DNA from: Anagrus nilaparvatae
Taxonomy: Eukaryota; Arthropoda; Insecta; Hymenoptera; Mymaridae
NCBI GenBank assembly: GCA_022575985.1
Contig: JAKSXM010000014.1
Location: 28,644,001 to 28,708,000, forward strand
Direction: 5' to 3'
Length of the DNA stretch: 64,000 nt
Below the pieces are notes generated by a model. The model did not search any database and was not told the origin of the DNA. It was given only the letters and a program-made list of their open reading frames with translations. The translations under genes and the position numbers were made by a program. This document shows positions 47,332-60,518 of this stretch, piece after piece (positions within the stretch are counted from its first letter, which is position 1; every line of letters begins with the position of its first letter).

Positions 47332-49419
47332 GTAAGTCAATATTTTATAAAATTTTAAGTACTACTTGCGAGAAATAAATCTTTCTAATACAAACACGCC
47401 ATCTATCGTTAAAATTCTAAAACTAAAATTAATAAATTCAAAAATAATGAATTTTTTTTTTTTTGGTTATTAATATAAATAAAAAATATAAAAAATTAAA
47501 ATAAAAAACGCTGGGTTTTTATATAGTATCACCTTCAAAGATAAAAAATAAAGAAATCTCGAGGCAACGACACTTTGGCATTGAAGAAACATACAACCAT
47601 AAGACACAGCATGCGTGAAACGAAAAATTCGCAAAATCCCTTTCACCTAACTTCTTCTTTCATTTTTTTTTTATCTCTTCTCAGTTTTATATATGTTTAA
47701 CAGACAAAGATAAAAACAAAAATGACACCTCTCATCTCAAGGTTAATATTATATTCTTCTTATATATATTTTTTTTACTCCTTTTTACTAACACATACAT
47801 ACATATTCATATATAACACAGAAAATATTAATTTGGAAGAAAAATATCGAATTATTTATGCAAAAGATTTTTATAATAATAATAATAAAAATATACATGA
47901 AGACTTTAGCTTTTTATTGACCAATTAGCTTTTTTTTTGCATTTATAAGAGAGTGAGAGAGGATGGAAGAAGATGATTTTTGATTTTTATCATTATTATT
48001 TGAGTGTTGAAAAATAAATTTTTTTTTTTTTAATTAACGCTTTTTTTTCTAATTAGTTTTTTTTTTATAATAAATTTTTATATTTACATGCTGCACATTT
48101 GATAGACAGAAATTTTGTTGATTCAATTAAAAATTTAAAATCTTACACACACACACGTACATGAATAAATGCAAAAAAAAAAAAATTAATTATAAAATTT
48201 TATATATAAGGGCAAAAAGACATGATACTTTCCACATAAAAAAAAGTTGTGTTTATGCTGCTGACGGGGACATTTATATACTGAAAAAATTACAATTTTT
48301 TTTTATTTAATCCTTTTTATAAATTATTTTAACCTTGTAAAAATTTATATATTTTTCGTTATTATATTTAATTTTATACAATTTTTTTATAATGCAAAAA
48401 AAAAATCTTTTATTTAAAAAGAATTAAATTTTCTGTGGTTTATACACACACACACACGCGCGTATAAGTATTTTATAAAAATACAAGATCAAGGTCAAAT
48501 ATTTATACTTTTTTTTGTGGCTTTGAAATATATAATTAATAATATATATGGCTTCTCGACTCTATATCTATAAAAATTATTAAGTAACAAAAAAAATGCC
48601 TATTTATAAAATAATTGTGTATTTTTATAATTTTAAATTACACATTAATGAAAAGTTTTTATAGTATATAGTTAAAATAAATAATTTTTTAACTCATCGT
48701 TTATTAGATGATTCATAACTTAATAAATTACAATCTATTTGATTAAATGCACTAAAATAAATTTAAAAAAAACATTTCCTCAAAAAAAAAAATATCTAAT
48801 AAACTAGATATTTAATTCCTGTTAAACGCAACAAGTGTATTAATTTTATCAATGAATCGACAAAAATAAAAAAATTTATAATTTATCGAATCAATCTTTT
48901 GCACTGCCAATATCAATTTACTGTTATTTTATTTTAAATTAAATTTATATATTATGCTTGAATTAATCAGTTTATAAATAGGATAATTACAACTAGGCCA
49001 GTGCCGGGAAAATAAGAAGAGCTAAATTTTTAATAGGGTATTAAAGATTATTAATATCGTTATTTATGTAAAAAATAATATTTAAGCCTTGTAAAAGTGT
49101 TAATCTATAATTTATTTACAAAAACACTTTTTTTCTTAAGTATATCAATTTTTTAAAGGGTTTTACAGTCATTTTACGTTTGGATACGCGAAAATTATAA
49201 AATACTTTAATTGAAACCAATACGAATTATTCATTGTAATTATATATAAGCACCGACGATTTTAAAATCATAAAAAATCAAGACAATTTTTTTCATACAA
49301 AAGTATATTTTATATTGTAATTATAATTTATATTAATTTATTGTAAACAAACTTAGATTTCTTAAATAATAATTAAGATTTTAATAACATTTACGGACAC
49401 AATTATTAATAATATTAAC

Positions 49420-49485
49420 ATGTACTTATAATATTGAAAAGTCATTTCTCTTGCGAGAATATAAAGTAGTAAATTTTATTGTTTA
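49420..49485 (+). repeat. grh: Dispersed hairpin repeat copy
   Basis: CTTATAATATTGAAAAGTCA, then TTTCTCTTGCGAGAATATAA and AGTAGTAAATTTTATT. Nearly identical to the copy about 575 bp downstream. Confidence 0.65.
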
Positions 49486-49997
49486 CTGATTTTATATATA
49501 TTATTTTATTTTTTTAGTAAAAAATTATAATTTAACTATATCTTGCAGTAAAAGCAATTATTCTTCTTGCATGATTACAACTTTTCGGAGCTTTACAGCT
49601 TTTGATTACTGCTTTTTTGGGTAATAGTTTTCATTTTATTTTCCAAATAATTGTAAAATAAGCTAAATATATTTGATAGAGTAAAATTAATATGTAGGTA
49701 TATCCATTTGTTTGTAAGAATAAGCTTTTTTATATTTTTTTTATCTGTAGTCTACATATTTATTTTGATGGAGCATCCAAGGATAAGCATTTTTTGTACT
49801 CCTCCGAAAATATTTATAACTCTTCGAAGATTATTTGATATTTAATAATATTTTTGACATATTTGCCTGCAACCTATCCAATAAAAGCGAAGTTTTATTA
49901 AAAAATATACTAATCAAAACAAATAATTATATATAGTGACCAAACCGTAGATCCTAAAATATGATATAAAGAAAGCAAAATTTTAAGTTAGTTTTTT

Positions 49998-50056
49998 GTT
50001 ATTTATAATACTGAAAAGACATTTCTCTTGCGAGAATAAGTAGTAAATTTTATTAT
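49998..50056 (+). repeat. grh: Dispersed hairpin repeat copy
   Basis: TTATAATACTGAAAAGACAT, then TTCTCTTGCGAGAATAAGTA and GTAAATTTTATT. A weaker relative (GAAAAGTCATTTTTTTGCGA) follows near 50264-50285. Confidence 0.65.
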
Positions 50057-51119
50057 AAATATATATTGAAATTCTTGTTATATTGATTTTCAAATTAATA
50101 CTCCTAAGTTTAATTTTTAAAAATAACTATAAAAAAATTGTTTTTTTGAATTTCTGTTTTTGGGTGATCACAGCTTTTTCACCATTTTTTTTTTCTTGAA
50201 AATTATAAAAGTTATTTTTATTTTATTTTCAAAATACTTATAAAATAACAAAGATATTTTCATGAAAAGTCATTTTTTTGCGATAATGTATTTTTTTTAA
50301 TCCACAGTATATACCAATTTTTGTATAACTTTTTAGATCTTGGAAAAAATATATTTTTATTATGGAATGTTTTTTTGTTTTACTAATTCAATCATAGCAA
50401 TATATTATTTTAAGAAATGTTCAGATTTATAGATGTATTTTTTGGCCGAGGATTAGGTCGTTTTCAGTCGTTTTTTTCTCTTATTTTTCGACACTTAAAT
50501 ATTCATAACATGTTTTGTTGACACCTGTATTTTGATCGCTAATAACATTCTGATGCATATAAAACGATTATACATTTTATATATTTTTCAAATAAATCTC
50601 TCGTTTACTAAAAAAAAAAATCCTAATTTTTGAAACAACTTAATTTTTAGGCCATATTCCTGGCTAGCACTTGTAATATGACTAACAAGCCAAAATTTTA
50701 TTCCCAGTGAATTTATATTTAAAAATTATTATTCATTTCCAGTACGTGAAGTAAATTTTTTATACACCCAACTAAACTTCAAGCAAATGATTGATTACAT
50801 ACTAATTCGAAAGGCATCTTCCTCAGGTATTTAAATCAAATATTGCAAAAAAACAAGTACCAAAAAAAAGCAACGAAATAAATGTATATTTAAAACTGAT
50901 TAAATTAGATAAAGCAAAAAAGTGTGAAGTTATGGTAAATTACATGCTCAGAGAAGCATTAAAATTGTACATTTTTTTTCGCATACTGTATAATATAATA
51001 AACGATAACGATCTTATTTGATGGAATACATAAAATTTTTTTTTTTGTTGATTTTCTGGATCGCGTTTTTTTTTTTTACTTTTTGTTGACAAACAAAAGA
51101 AGAAGTTATAGGTTAAGTT

Positions 51120-51370
51120 TATTATTATATATTAACTGTTAAAAGGAAAAGGAAAGTTTTGTCTGGTCAGGTTAAAAGAACAATAACAGACAGAAAACAG
51201 GATAGAAATAACGGGATTAAAGAAGGAGTCCGGGAGTTATAATGCTATATAATAATGCGAGGGAGGGAGTCGCAGAACTGGTAAATCTCGGACAGGTTGT
51301 CCAGATTCCAGGGAAGGTCGTTTGCTTTGGAAGTTTCATTCTATGTTTACATATATACATAACCACTTGT
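51120..51370. promoter_or_regulatory. grh: Complex intronic patch, candidate enhancer
   Basis: About 200 bp of non-repetitive, less AT-rich sequence. It includes GGGATTA (an Otx/Bicoid-type word, near 51213), CAGGTT-type words, GAACTGGTAAA (Grh-like) and GGGAGGGAG. The evidence is composition and motif density only. Confidence 0.25.
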
Positions 51371-52689
51371 TGTTAAAAACTCATCACTTTAAGAGGTTAT
51401 ACTACACATGTTTTTTTTTTTTATTACGTAAAAAAAAAATGAATCACGGAAACCTATTATTTAATAATTAAATAAGAAAAAAAGCTTTATAATCCTTGGA
51501 AACAGGGTGTAAAGATTATGATACATTTATAATAGGAAAAATCAAGCAGTATCCTTAAAAGGAATTGCATATATGGCGGATATATATATATGAAGAATCG
51601 AAAGAGGCGCGGCCAGACTGTAAAAATACGACGAAAAAAGTGAGAAAAAGGAGACAGGGCGTGGTCCATCTTTCTTTTTTTTTTACATTTTCGCATTTCG
51701 TTACGCGTTTGCGCCTCTAACTGTCAACTTGATTTTTTTTTTAATTCCTTTTTGAATTATGCGCGCTTTCACTCCGACTATATATATATACTTACAAGTT
51801 GATATCATTTCGAGCAATTAAGTCGTTGTTGTGCATTACCAATTGCAAAATTATGTCTATACATTATATTATATACAAAATATATATATATATATATCTA
51901 CTTATAATATTTAAATCTAAAATATATCTATAAGACTTATATATATATAACGGTTAAATATTAACATTATAAATATATTTTTTCTAATTTTTACACCACT
52001 CCTATATATAAAATATTTTCATTTAAAAAAAAAGTACCAATATATATATATATATATTTTTCTGAAAGATTTAATTATATATATATGAATAAAAATCTTA
52101 ATATTTTCATCTCTTAATTATTGAGCTAAAATATAAAATAGATTTTAAAATGAAAAAAAATATAATAACCTGGTTATACGATACGTGTCATATTCATCCC
52201 TGTATGACTCGCGGCAATTTTTTTGCTTATATATAATATAATATTCATATTATCTATATAAAAATATTATATAATAAACTCGACACTTCCAAAGAATCAT
52301 CTTCTTATAATATATATATACCCTTTTTCTTTTTGTCTTCTTTAACTTTTCATCCTTAAGGGCCATCACCTTTTTACATAAAAACTATTTTAAGCTAGTA
52401 TGTGTTTTTATCTCTGGATACAAGGCACGAAATAAAGGTTTTAAAAACTTTTGTTAAAAAAAATATAACCCTTTTCGTCCTTTTTAGTAAATTTTATTTT
52501 GTTTCTTTTTATACTCTCTGGTCATCTCTGATGTATAAAATACTGATTTCTTTTTCTCCCTTCTTATTTATTTTTTTTTTTTGTTACTCCTTTTTATTTA
52601 ATGTGTTCAATCCTTTTTATAATATATAGTACCTTATAAATATATAGGTATATATATTTTTAAGAGAAAAAGAGAGATAGAGGAAACAC

Positions 52690-52760
52690 GCAGGATTTAC
52701 CTACGCAAATTATGCTAATTACCGTGTCGATCGAATCGAGCTCCCTCTCTTTAATAATAA
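52690..52760. promoter_or_regulatory. grh: POU/homeodomain-type motif group
   Basis: CGCAAATTATGCTAATTACC (about 52704-52723) combines an octamer-like ATGCTAAT, an overlapping TAATTA homeodomain core and a CGCAAAT half. It is followed by TCGATCGAATCGAG. These are plausible POU/Hox sites in an intronic enhancer, but AT-rich words arise easily here. Confidence 0.25.
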
Positions 52761-53381
52761 TTTTCAAATTTATTTTTTTTTTCTTTTATTTCTTATCTTT
52801 TTCGCGATATATATGTATCAGAGTAATATGCGGTATTTCTTTTTGATCTTTTATAAATTATTTATATCAATCCACCCGCTTTTATACAAAAGCAGAAGCA
52901 ACTTTATTTTTCATTATTACGCGTGAATGATCTATGTATTTATGTAAAATTTTATATTCATAATTTTTTTTTAAAATTTATTATAATTATAAGATACGAC
53001 GACGTAAATTTTCTCGTAAATAAAATTTACTTTATTTTATGCTTTTAATATTAAATAAGATTAAAACTACTTATTTCTGATTCTTTTTTTCTCGTAAATG
53101 AAATTTACTGGGAATAGTAAATTTAATAAATAAAACTTATTTTGTAAAGTTACGAATTTTGATTTTTTGTTTTAAATCTAATTGTAGAATTTTAGGATTG
53201 ATTTAAGCAACCTATCTTGAAACGTGCAAAGATTAAAAAATACTAATTGTACTTATATGTGGAGATTTAAGTTAAAAAATTAATTACATATAGTTAAGCA
53301 AAAAGAGTACATTACTCTACTTCTTCATATAAAAAAAAAATTAGCAAAAGAGGGTCTAAGGCAATTATTCCAAATTGGAAG

Positions 53382-53819
53382 CAGAGGCGGATCTAGAAAA
53401 TTTTTTGGGGGGTTCATTTGAATCATATTAAAAAAAATTTGCTAAACATGGTCTTTAAAATTTTTTTGGGGGGATCAAACTGGTACTTCTCGTTAATTAT
53501 GTAACGTAAAATTAACTAAAAAAAGGTAAAACTGACCGCTGAGAAAAGTCAATTGACCCCTTTGGACGCGGCAAATTTTGTACACGAAAAAAAATGAACA
53601 TTGGTTTTTTGAGCACAGCAAAATACACATAAGAAAATTAATCATCCAAAAAAAATATTAATTTCTGAAACTAGTTTTTTAGACACGGTTTTTTAAACAC
53701 AAAAAAAAACGGTTTTTTAATTGTTTATATTAAAATAAATTTATTTTTTAATTTTACAATTAAAATTAAAAAAAATGTATTTTGCTGTGCTCAAATAGCC
53801 CCCCCTGTATCTGCCACTG
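53382..53819. mobile_element. Degenerate hAT-like element
   Basis: The left end CAGAGGCGGATCTAG is mirrored by the right end CTGTATCTGCCACTG, with G-run and C-run just inside (GGGGGG at 53406 and CCCCCC at 53799). The word GCACAGCAAAATACA near 53613 is inverted near 53773. Flanks share TGGAAG, but the 8-bp duplication is imperfect. No transposase frame. Confidence 0.55.
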
Positions 53820-54124
53820 CTGGAAGGGATAAAGCATGAAAATAATAATAATTGAAAATGAAAAACATTCCAAAATTTAAATTTATAATATAATAAATTG
53901 ATTTGCAATATTATTCTCAACATGATAACAAGAAAAACTCCACAAAATTTTTACATTATTATAATATCAAATTAATTATTTACAAAAACAACCTGTTAAA
54001 ACTTATGTACACCTTAGGAACAATTTTATCGAACAAAAATAAATCCGATTCTTAATATATTCTAAAATTATATTAATTTGTTTTATAAAATATACGAAAT
54101 ATGAATGTGATTTAAAGTTTAGAA

Positions 54125-54180
54125 TCCTGACTTATATAATATTGAAAATTCAATTCTCTTTCGAGAAAAATTTACTTCTA
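54125..54180 (+). repeat. grh: Dispersed hairpin repeat copy
   Basis: CTTATATAATATTGAAAATT, then CAATTCTCTTTCGAGAAAAA and TTTACTTCTA. Inverted relative to the copy at 29430. Confidence 0.6.
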
Positions 54181-54474
54181 TTGGGATTTACTATGTGATA
54201 TTATAATAAAATTACCATCATAATTTAATTGATCTTTTTGAATCACTGTGTGCATATTATAAGTTACGTAATTAGATAAATACTTCGAAAACTCCAAATA
54301 AGACAATACATAATAAATTATAATATTAAAAAATTACATTTAAATTTATCGTAAATTTATATAAGCCTTGATATAAAATGGGATATCTTATTAGCTTATA
54401 TATAAAATTAATTAATTTTTAGTTGAAAAATAGTAGTGTAAGCTTAAATCAACATAAATATTACTTACAAATAC

Positions 54475-55850
54475 AAGGGGAGACTGGAACATTTGGGACG
54501 CAAAATTACAATTTATAGTTATGGATGACTTTAATATGTTAAAAAAACACTCAAGATACCATTCGTTTATTCCAACGCGCCTTTTGGGCCTAGAAACAAA
54601 TGGCTCAATGTTACGAAAATGTTATAAAATATGGTTTTTAGGCAATTTTCCAAATAACCAAATAATTTTGCAATTCAACCAAAATACTTCCAGTTAGACT
54701 CATTTTTTTTGTATAAAGCCACTTTTCAATCCCCGTATCTCGCAATTTTTCATCACCAATTCTTTCATTGCTATAGTCAATAAACCAAAAAAGTGCGTAA
54801 GCTCAAAAAAAATTATAGCTTGACTCTTATAGACTCAAGCTATCTTCAAAAAAGATTTAATAAACCAGATTTAAATTTGTATCAAAGGTTGATCAAAGGA
54901 GGGGAGGTACAAATTTACGTATTTATTAAAGATTTGGTTATTTGAGCAAACTAGGGGTCACGACTAGGCAATTGCTTGCATTGATGTATGGTTAACCCGA
55001 GTTTGATCAGATATTCAAATCTTTAAAAAATATTAACATTTCTACCTCCCCCCATTTGGTACCAACTTAAATCTATTTTAAAAAATCGTTTTCGAAGACA
55101 GACCAAATATCCCACAGCATCAATAAGCTACATCATCTTGCTGTATATAATATAAGTTACTTATTTGCAAGCCTGCTTATTTGATTGTTTTTTTAAACAC
55201 CCTATCTAAATAGTGAGAAAGTTACATAGCCATAGCGTGGCTCTTCAAAAGAATTCTGGGGCCATGCAGGTTTTAGAATAGATCTTGCAACGCAAGTTAA
55301 GGGATCTCGAAAATTTGTAATGCTTTTCCTAAAGGCTATTTCCGGATAAGGATATAGTGATTTGGCCTCCACAAACAAACTTAGCCAAAATTATTTTATC
55401 CAAAAAGTTACTAAAAGTTACCAAAAATATTGTGGAAAACCGTTAGAATTAGCCCTCTAAGCCACGACAACCCCCCAAAAAAATGCGGTTTTTAGATTTT
55501 GTTTAATTTCTCCATCTCAGAAGCCAATAAAATTATGAACTTTGGATCAAAAATTTGATATAGCATCACTTTTCAAAAAAAAAATTTATTTGGATCTTTA
55601 GGATCCATTAAGACATCGAAGTACAATTTTTAATTTTTGGAAAAATGGTTTTTTGAGCATACAAAAAATATACCAGCCTTAAATTTTTTTTTATACTCTT
55701 CGTGAACTGAGAAACAATATTTTTTAATTCCTCAGTCAATCTCCAGAAGGTGAAACCACTTTCTAATACCCAAAAATATTCAAAATCGTCTACTGCCGTT
55801 TACCCGCGATTTTATAAATGCTATGAAATTTTTATGTTAAACAGATTATT
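54475..55850. other. grh: Unclassified complex block in intron 2
   Basis: Higher complexity than the rest of the intron, from AAGGGGAGACTGGAACATTTG to about CTGCCGTTTACCCGCG. All frames are broken and no family was recognised. Likely an old transposon remnant. Confidence 0.35.
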
Positions 55851-55864
55851 TTTGTACCAAATAG

Positions 55865-56011
55865 CAGTGATGCGCTATGCCGTGAAATATATCAAGGGTT
55901 GGCAACGAAAATGCTATTAGATAAAACAAGACAGAACGAGTTTTCCTTTTCTATCTTATGGTAATTTTTTAGCCAACCTACGTTAAAAATTCACGGCATA
56001 GCACACCACTG
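55865..56011. mobile_element. hAT MITE with perfect 8-bp TSD
   Basis: 147 bp with ends CAGTGATGCGCTATGCCGTG and the inverse of CAGTGGTGTGCTATGCCGTG. The 8-bp duplication CCAAATAG is at 55857-55864 and 56012-56019. Arms continue to GGTTGGC on both sides. Non-coding. Confidence 0.9.
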
Positions 56012-56079
56012 CCAAATAGTAAAGGCATAGCTATTCAACTAATTTTTATCAGAACAGCCATCATTCTGCAGTTCTAAGG

Positions 56080-56223
56080 CTAGTTCCACAAACCTCCGTA
56101 AGCGCAGAAACGGAGCCGCAACGCAATGCGCACAGCACAATACGCATGTGCACAAACGAAAATCGAGCTGTGCGCATTGCGTTGCGGTTCCGTTTCTGCG
56201 CTTACGGAGGTTTGTGGAACTAG
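56080..56223. mobile_element. CpG-rich hairpin, 57-bp near-perfect arms
   Basis: The arms at 56080-56136 and 56167-56223 run CTAGTTCCACAAACCTCCGT, AAGCGCAGAAACGGA, then GCAACGCAATGCGCACAGC. A single mismatch (AGC/AAC type) is visible. The loop is about 30 nt. To the right, 56224-56335 is also CpG-rich (GCGCACCGCAAACGCAAGCG), so the full element probably reaches about 56040-56340. Open frames on both strands come from the palindrome and are not genes. Confidence 0.75.
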
Positions 56224-56340
56224 AAACCGCAAAACCGAGGCGCACCGCAAACGCAAGCGCAAAGTAATGCGCAGAAGAAGATTTTATGTATTTCAAGTTG
56301 CGCAGGAGCTAAAATTGGTTTCTGCGCATTAATTAGTAGG

Positions 56341-58069
56341 ATCAGAATATCTATACTAAAAGTATCCCAAAAAATTCCTCTTAAAAAAAAAAATGATCAA
56401 AAGACAATATAAATTAAGGTAATACATTAAGTATAAAAAAGACATATATAAAATCATTAAAATAGTTTACTTGACAAATGAATACATTTCCATTAATTGA
56501 TATTTCTCTAAAGATAAAAATGATTCACTTGTTATTTTAAAATGTTTAAAATATATTTATTTATGTATGTTTGAGATCGAAGAAGATTATTTACAATTTA
56601 AATCCAATTGATATAAGTACTAAAAAAAAAACGATTTCTTCTATGATATTATTTAAGTAGCTAAAAATGCTTATAAAATTATTTTTTAAAAAACTTTAAA
56701 GTTTAATGAGTTTATTTATTTATATTTTTTTATTATAATCATAAAAATGATAAGTAAAGTGTAAAGTTATGTCAAGACTTTTTAATAAAATATTTTTTTT
56801 GATATTTTAATCTGGCATTGGTAATAAAGAAATAAATAAAATAATAAATTGCTTCTTAATTAAAAAAAAAATTATAGAAAAAAAAAATATATTTTTTTGA
56901 TGTTTCGCGTGTCAGTTTATCCAAAGCGAAAGAAATTAGTCTTGGTTTATAATATGCATCAGACATTGAGAATTATGTTAATCTTTTTTAAAGTATATTA
57001 TTAAAAAAAAGATTTTTCTTTTTCTATATCTCAGTTTTAACATAAATATAACTACCGTCGGAAAAAAAATAAAAATTCTGTCTCTTCAAAAATTAAATAC
57101 ACAAAAAGATATTTATCTGAAATTTTTATCTTCATGCTGTGTGTATCTTTTGATAAAAATTATTTTTCAAATAATAGAAAAAATTTAATATTTATTTAAT
57201 CTTAAATATTAAAAATCCAACAATAGAAACAAGTGCATAATTATTTACTAGGTTATAAAAATTAAATAAAAATAAATCTTAATTTTTAGACAAAAAAACA
57301 AAAAAATGCACCTGTGTTATTCAAATTATTTTTTCTAGATCTTTTTAAATAAGATAAAAAATAATTCAAATTTTAAGAAGAATAAATTAAAATGAGATTT
57401 AAATACATTTGGCGCGTCTAAAATACAGTCTCTGTGTTTCATTTAAGGTGTGTCTTTTTTTAGAGGTGAAAATTATATTTTTTGATACTAAAAAAAAGTT
57501 TTATGTGCATTTTATACTCTACACGACATATTTTAAAGGAGATACGAGTTTTCACGCAAACGACATTTTATTAAAAAATGCGTGCAAGAAGAAAAACTTT
57601 TTTTTTTTATGTTACTATAAGATAAATTAGAAATATAAAAGAAAAGAAAAAAAAAAGTAGAAACGCACATTTTTTTTATCTATATTGGTATGTTGTAAAA
57701 CGAGAGATCTTTAAAAAAAAAAAAAAAAGTTTCGAAAGGAATATTTTTTGAGATCTCTTATATTGCTCTCGTAAAAATAAATAACGTCCGTTTTTTTTAT
57801 ATCGATCGTAAATCAATAATTGGAATTTTTTTTATAATAAAAAAATTGTCAAGTTTTTAAACATAATGAGACTTTATATGTCAATTTTTTTTAATTATGA
57901 AAAAAAAGTTTAAATAAATTGAAAATCAATTAAAAAAAAAAGTCCATTTTTATTGATAAGAAAAATATAAGCGGAAATAATTTTTAAGTTATCAAAAAAA
58001 AAAAAAAAAAGGTAGTGAGTGAGTGAGAAAGAATAAGTTTATCTATTTAAAGTAAATTTTAAAAAAAAA
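56341..58069. other. grh: AT-rich intron sequence
   Basis: No recognised feature; homopolymer-rich. The 73-codon frame at 57409-57630 is low complexity. Confidence 0.5.
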
Positions 58070-58350
58070 TGGTAGTGGGGCAAAAATATTATAGTATAAG
58101 GGGCGGTACTCAATAAGAGAAGTAATATAGTCGCCAACTACAGGCCACGCATTAGTTTTTTTATTATTTTATATATTTCCCTCTCTTTTAATAAGAAGAA
58201 ACTAAAAAAAAATATCATACTTACTACTATATTTCCTCTTTGTCACTCTTTTGTCAACTTTTATAAAACTGGTAGCTCTCTTATTATATGAGCTTCTAAG
58301 TTTACACAGTCCAATCTAAGACTTCGTACTGGCAAGTCGGACTTTTATTT
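58070..58350 (+). promoter_or_regulatory. grh: Possible internal promoter or enhancer patch
   Basis: A less AT-rich block (GGGGCGGTACTC near 58101; ACACAGTCCAATC near 58304; CTTCGTACTGGCAAGTCGGA near 58322) inside intron 2. Composition resembles the 5' UTR region at 44.5 kb. It might be an alternative first exon upstream of exon 3, but no donor was convincing. Confidence 0.2.
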
Positions 58351-60490
58351 TTTTTTTGAGTTTTAATATTTTTGTAGTTTATTTGTAGTGTCATTTTTTT
58401 AGCTAATTATGTTGTGTTTTATCAAAGTGTACTTTAAGTTTTATTATTGTGGTTATAAATGATAATAATGGAAAATCTTGATAAAACTTAAAAAATTTTA
58501 GAAAAAGTGTTTAATTTTTTAACTGCTGTGATATTAAAAATAAATTTTTTTACTTAAATTTGAAGATAGAAAACAATGTGACATAATTTATTTTAACAAT
58601 TAAGGATAAAAGTGTGTAAATTTTAGTATAAAAATTTTGTACAGAAAAATTATTATTTAAAAAAATTTTTTTATTTATAATAATTAAGTGAAGTGAATAA
58701 AGTGAAATAAATTAGTATTGTATAAATTAAACAAAAAAAAAGAGAGAATCAACAATAGTAACAGTGAATTCAACATTAGTAACACAAAAAGTATTGTCCG
58801 AATAAAAAAAGATAGTAAAACTAACTAAAGGTAAAGAAAAAATAGCCTTTTTTTTTAAACCAACCTTTAAAAAATAGCGAAAAATTTTTTCCCATGGTTT
58901 ACGTACAGTGGACAGTTTTAAAAAAGTATACCCTTTTATAAATAAGTGAGAAAGGGATGAGCGGTCACTCACTGGCCATCCCTTAAAAAAATGAATATCT
59001 TTTTAAAAATGACACGACCCTTAGTTTTCTAGTGTACAGACAGTTAGTTCTTTGTAAAAATATTTTTTTTCTTTTTTTATTGTAATGTGGACACACACTT
59101 GTTGGTCAGAATAAATTAACCATACTCACACACATGGTTATTATATTTTTGTTATTCAACATTTTTTTTAACGAATGGTAATTATCTTAAGAATGCAAAG
59201 ATTAGAATGTACGTTATTTTTTAGATTTGGCTTCTGTTTGACAATTTTTGGTAGGTTTGAGTGGTATTTTTGTTTAAAAAGTTAGGTGTTTGAGATTAGC
59301 TTTTTTCATGAAAACGTGTAAAAACTACTTGTTTTGAATATTTCAGAAAATTTTTAGTTAAAACAGCTACTTTTTCAGTAAAAATCATACTTTATCTGTC
59401 CTATAATAACAAAAATAAGTTATTTTTCGAAATAAGTAAAAGCCGGCTAAAACGTGGTTTCTGTATACTAAAGCATGGCAGTTAATGTTGAAAATTACGT
59501 TGACTTACAGTTAGCATGGAAAAAGGGCGCCAATAACTATAAAGCATTGTTTATTAAAATCTTTTAGCCAAAATGTTGCTTTGATTCATAAATTTCGGTC
59601 AAATTAAGTTTCTGTTAATAAAAAAATATGATTTCTCCTATACTTAAATCTTAGTTATTTCCATAAAACTATTTTTAAAATAAAGCAGCTAATTTATACT
59701 GGGTATTCCAATAAAAATCCTACCTTGAAATTTTCATTCAGAGTCATTAATTTTAAATATTATTAATTAAAGATGGGCTCATATGACTAAAAATTTGTTT
59801 TACAAACTCGTTCACATGTTTGTTATCAGTAGAATTAATTAGTCCCAAAAACTGAAACTATTTAAATTATAACACTATCTAGCAAAATGCTCCTATATTT
59901 TCCCAATAATTAAATAAAATTATAAGCCAATAAACCAAGTAAAAAGACATCTTATCAGGGTATAAAAAAAATACAAAGTTCCTGCATGCAGCCTACATAA
60001 CAACGCCATGAGAATTGGCATCCTGTGTAGTTTTCATTCTCCTATATAAACACACTAGGGTTGTATATAATTTTCCTAAATAATTCACACCCTTAACGAT
60101 TGTACTAAAAATATTTAATTAGAAGTTAATATTACTAGACTGCTGTGATTTATATAGAAAAATTACTAGTATAAATATTATTTAATTATAATGTGGGAAT
60201 TAAGGTAATTTATAAAAAAAGGGGGCTTTAAAAATATTTTTGTCCTTTGATTATTATATCAGTTATACGTACCAATTAAACTATAAATAAACTAATTTTT
60301 TTTAAAAAACATTTTTATATTTCACAATTTTCTTATTATTATTATTATTCGAAAAAAAATATTTTGTTATCATGCTGTTTATACACATTTTTTCGCATGG
60401 TCGAACACACATATAAGACTTAATTTTTAATCGCACTACATATTATTATTATTATTATGCATACCATTAAAAACGATAAATTAGGAAATA
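58351..60490. other. grh: AT-rich intron sequence
   Basis: No repeats or exons recognised. The 81-codon minus-strand frame at 58727-58972 has no motif. Confidence 0.45.
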
Positions 60491-60494
60491 TAAT

Positions 60495-60518
60495 GCATGT
60501 GTGTGTGTGTGTGTGTGT
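60495..60518. repeat. (GT)n microsatellite
   Basis: ATGTGTGTGTGTGTGTGTGT: about 11 GT units, a usable length marker. Confidence 0.9.

Noticed and set aside
56039..56332. Three overlapping open frames on both strands with Arg/Ala/Cys-rich products
   Set aside because: They are produced by the CpG-rich inverted repeat; the same sequence read on both strands gives mirrored products.
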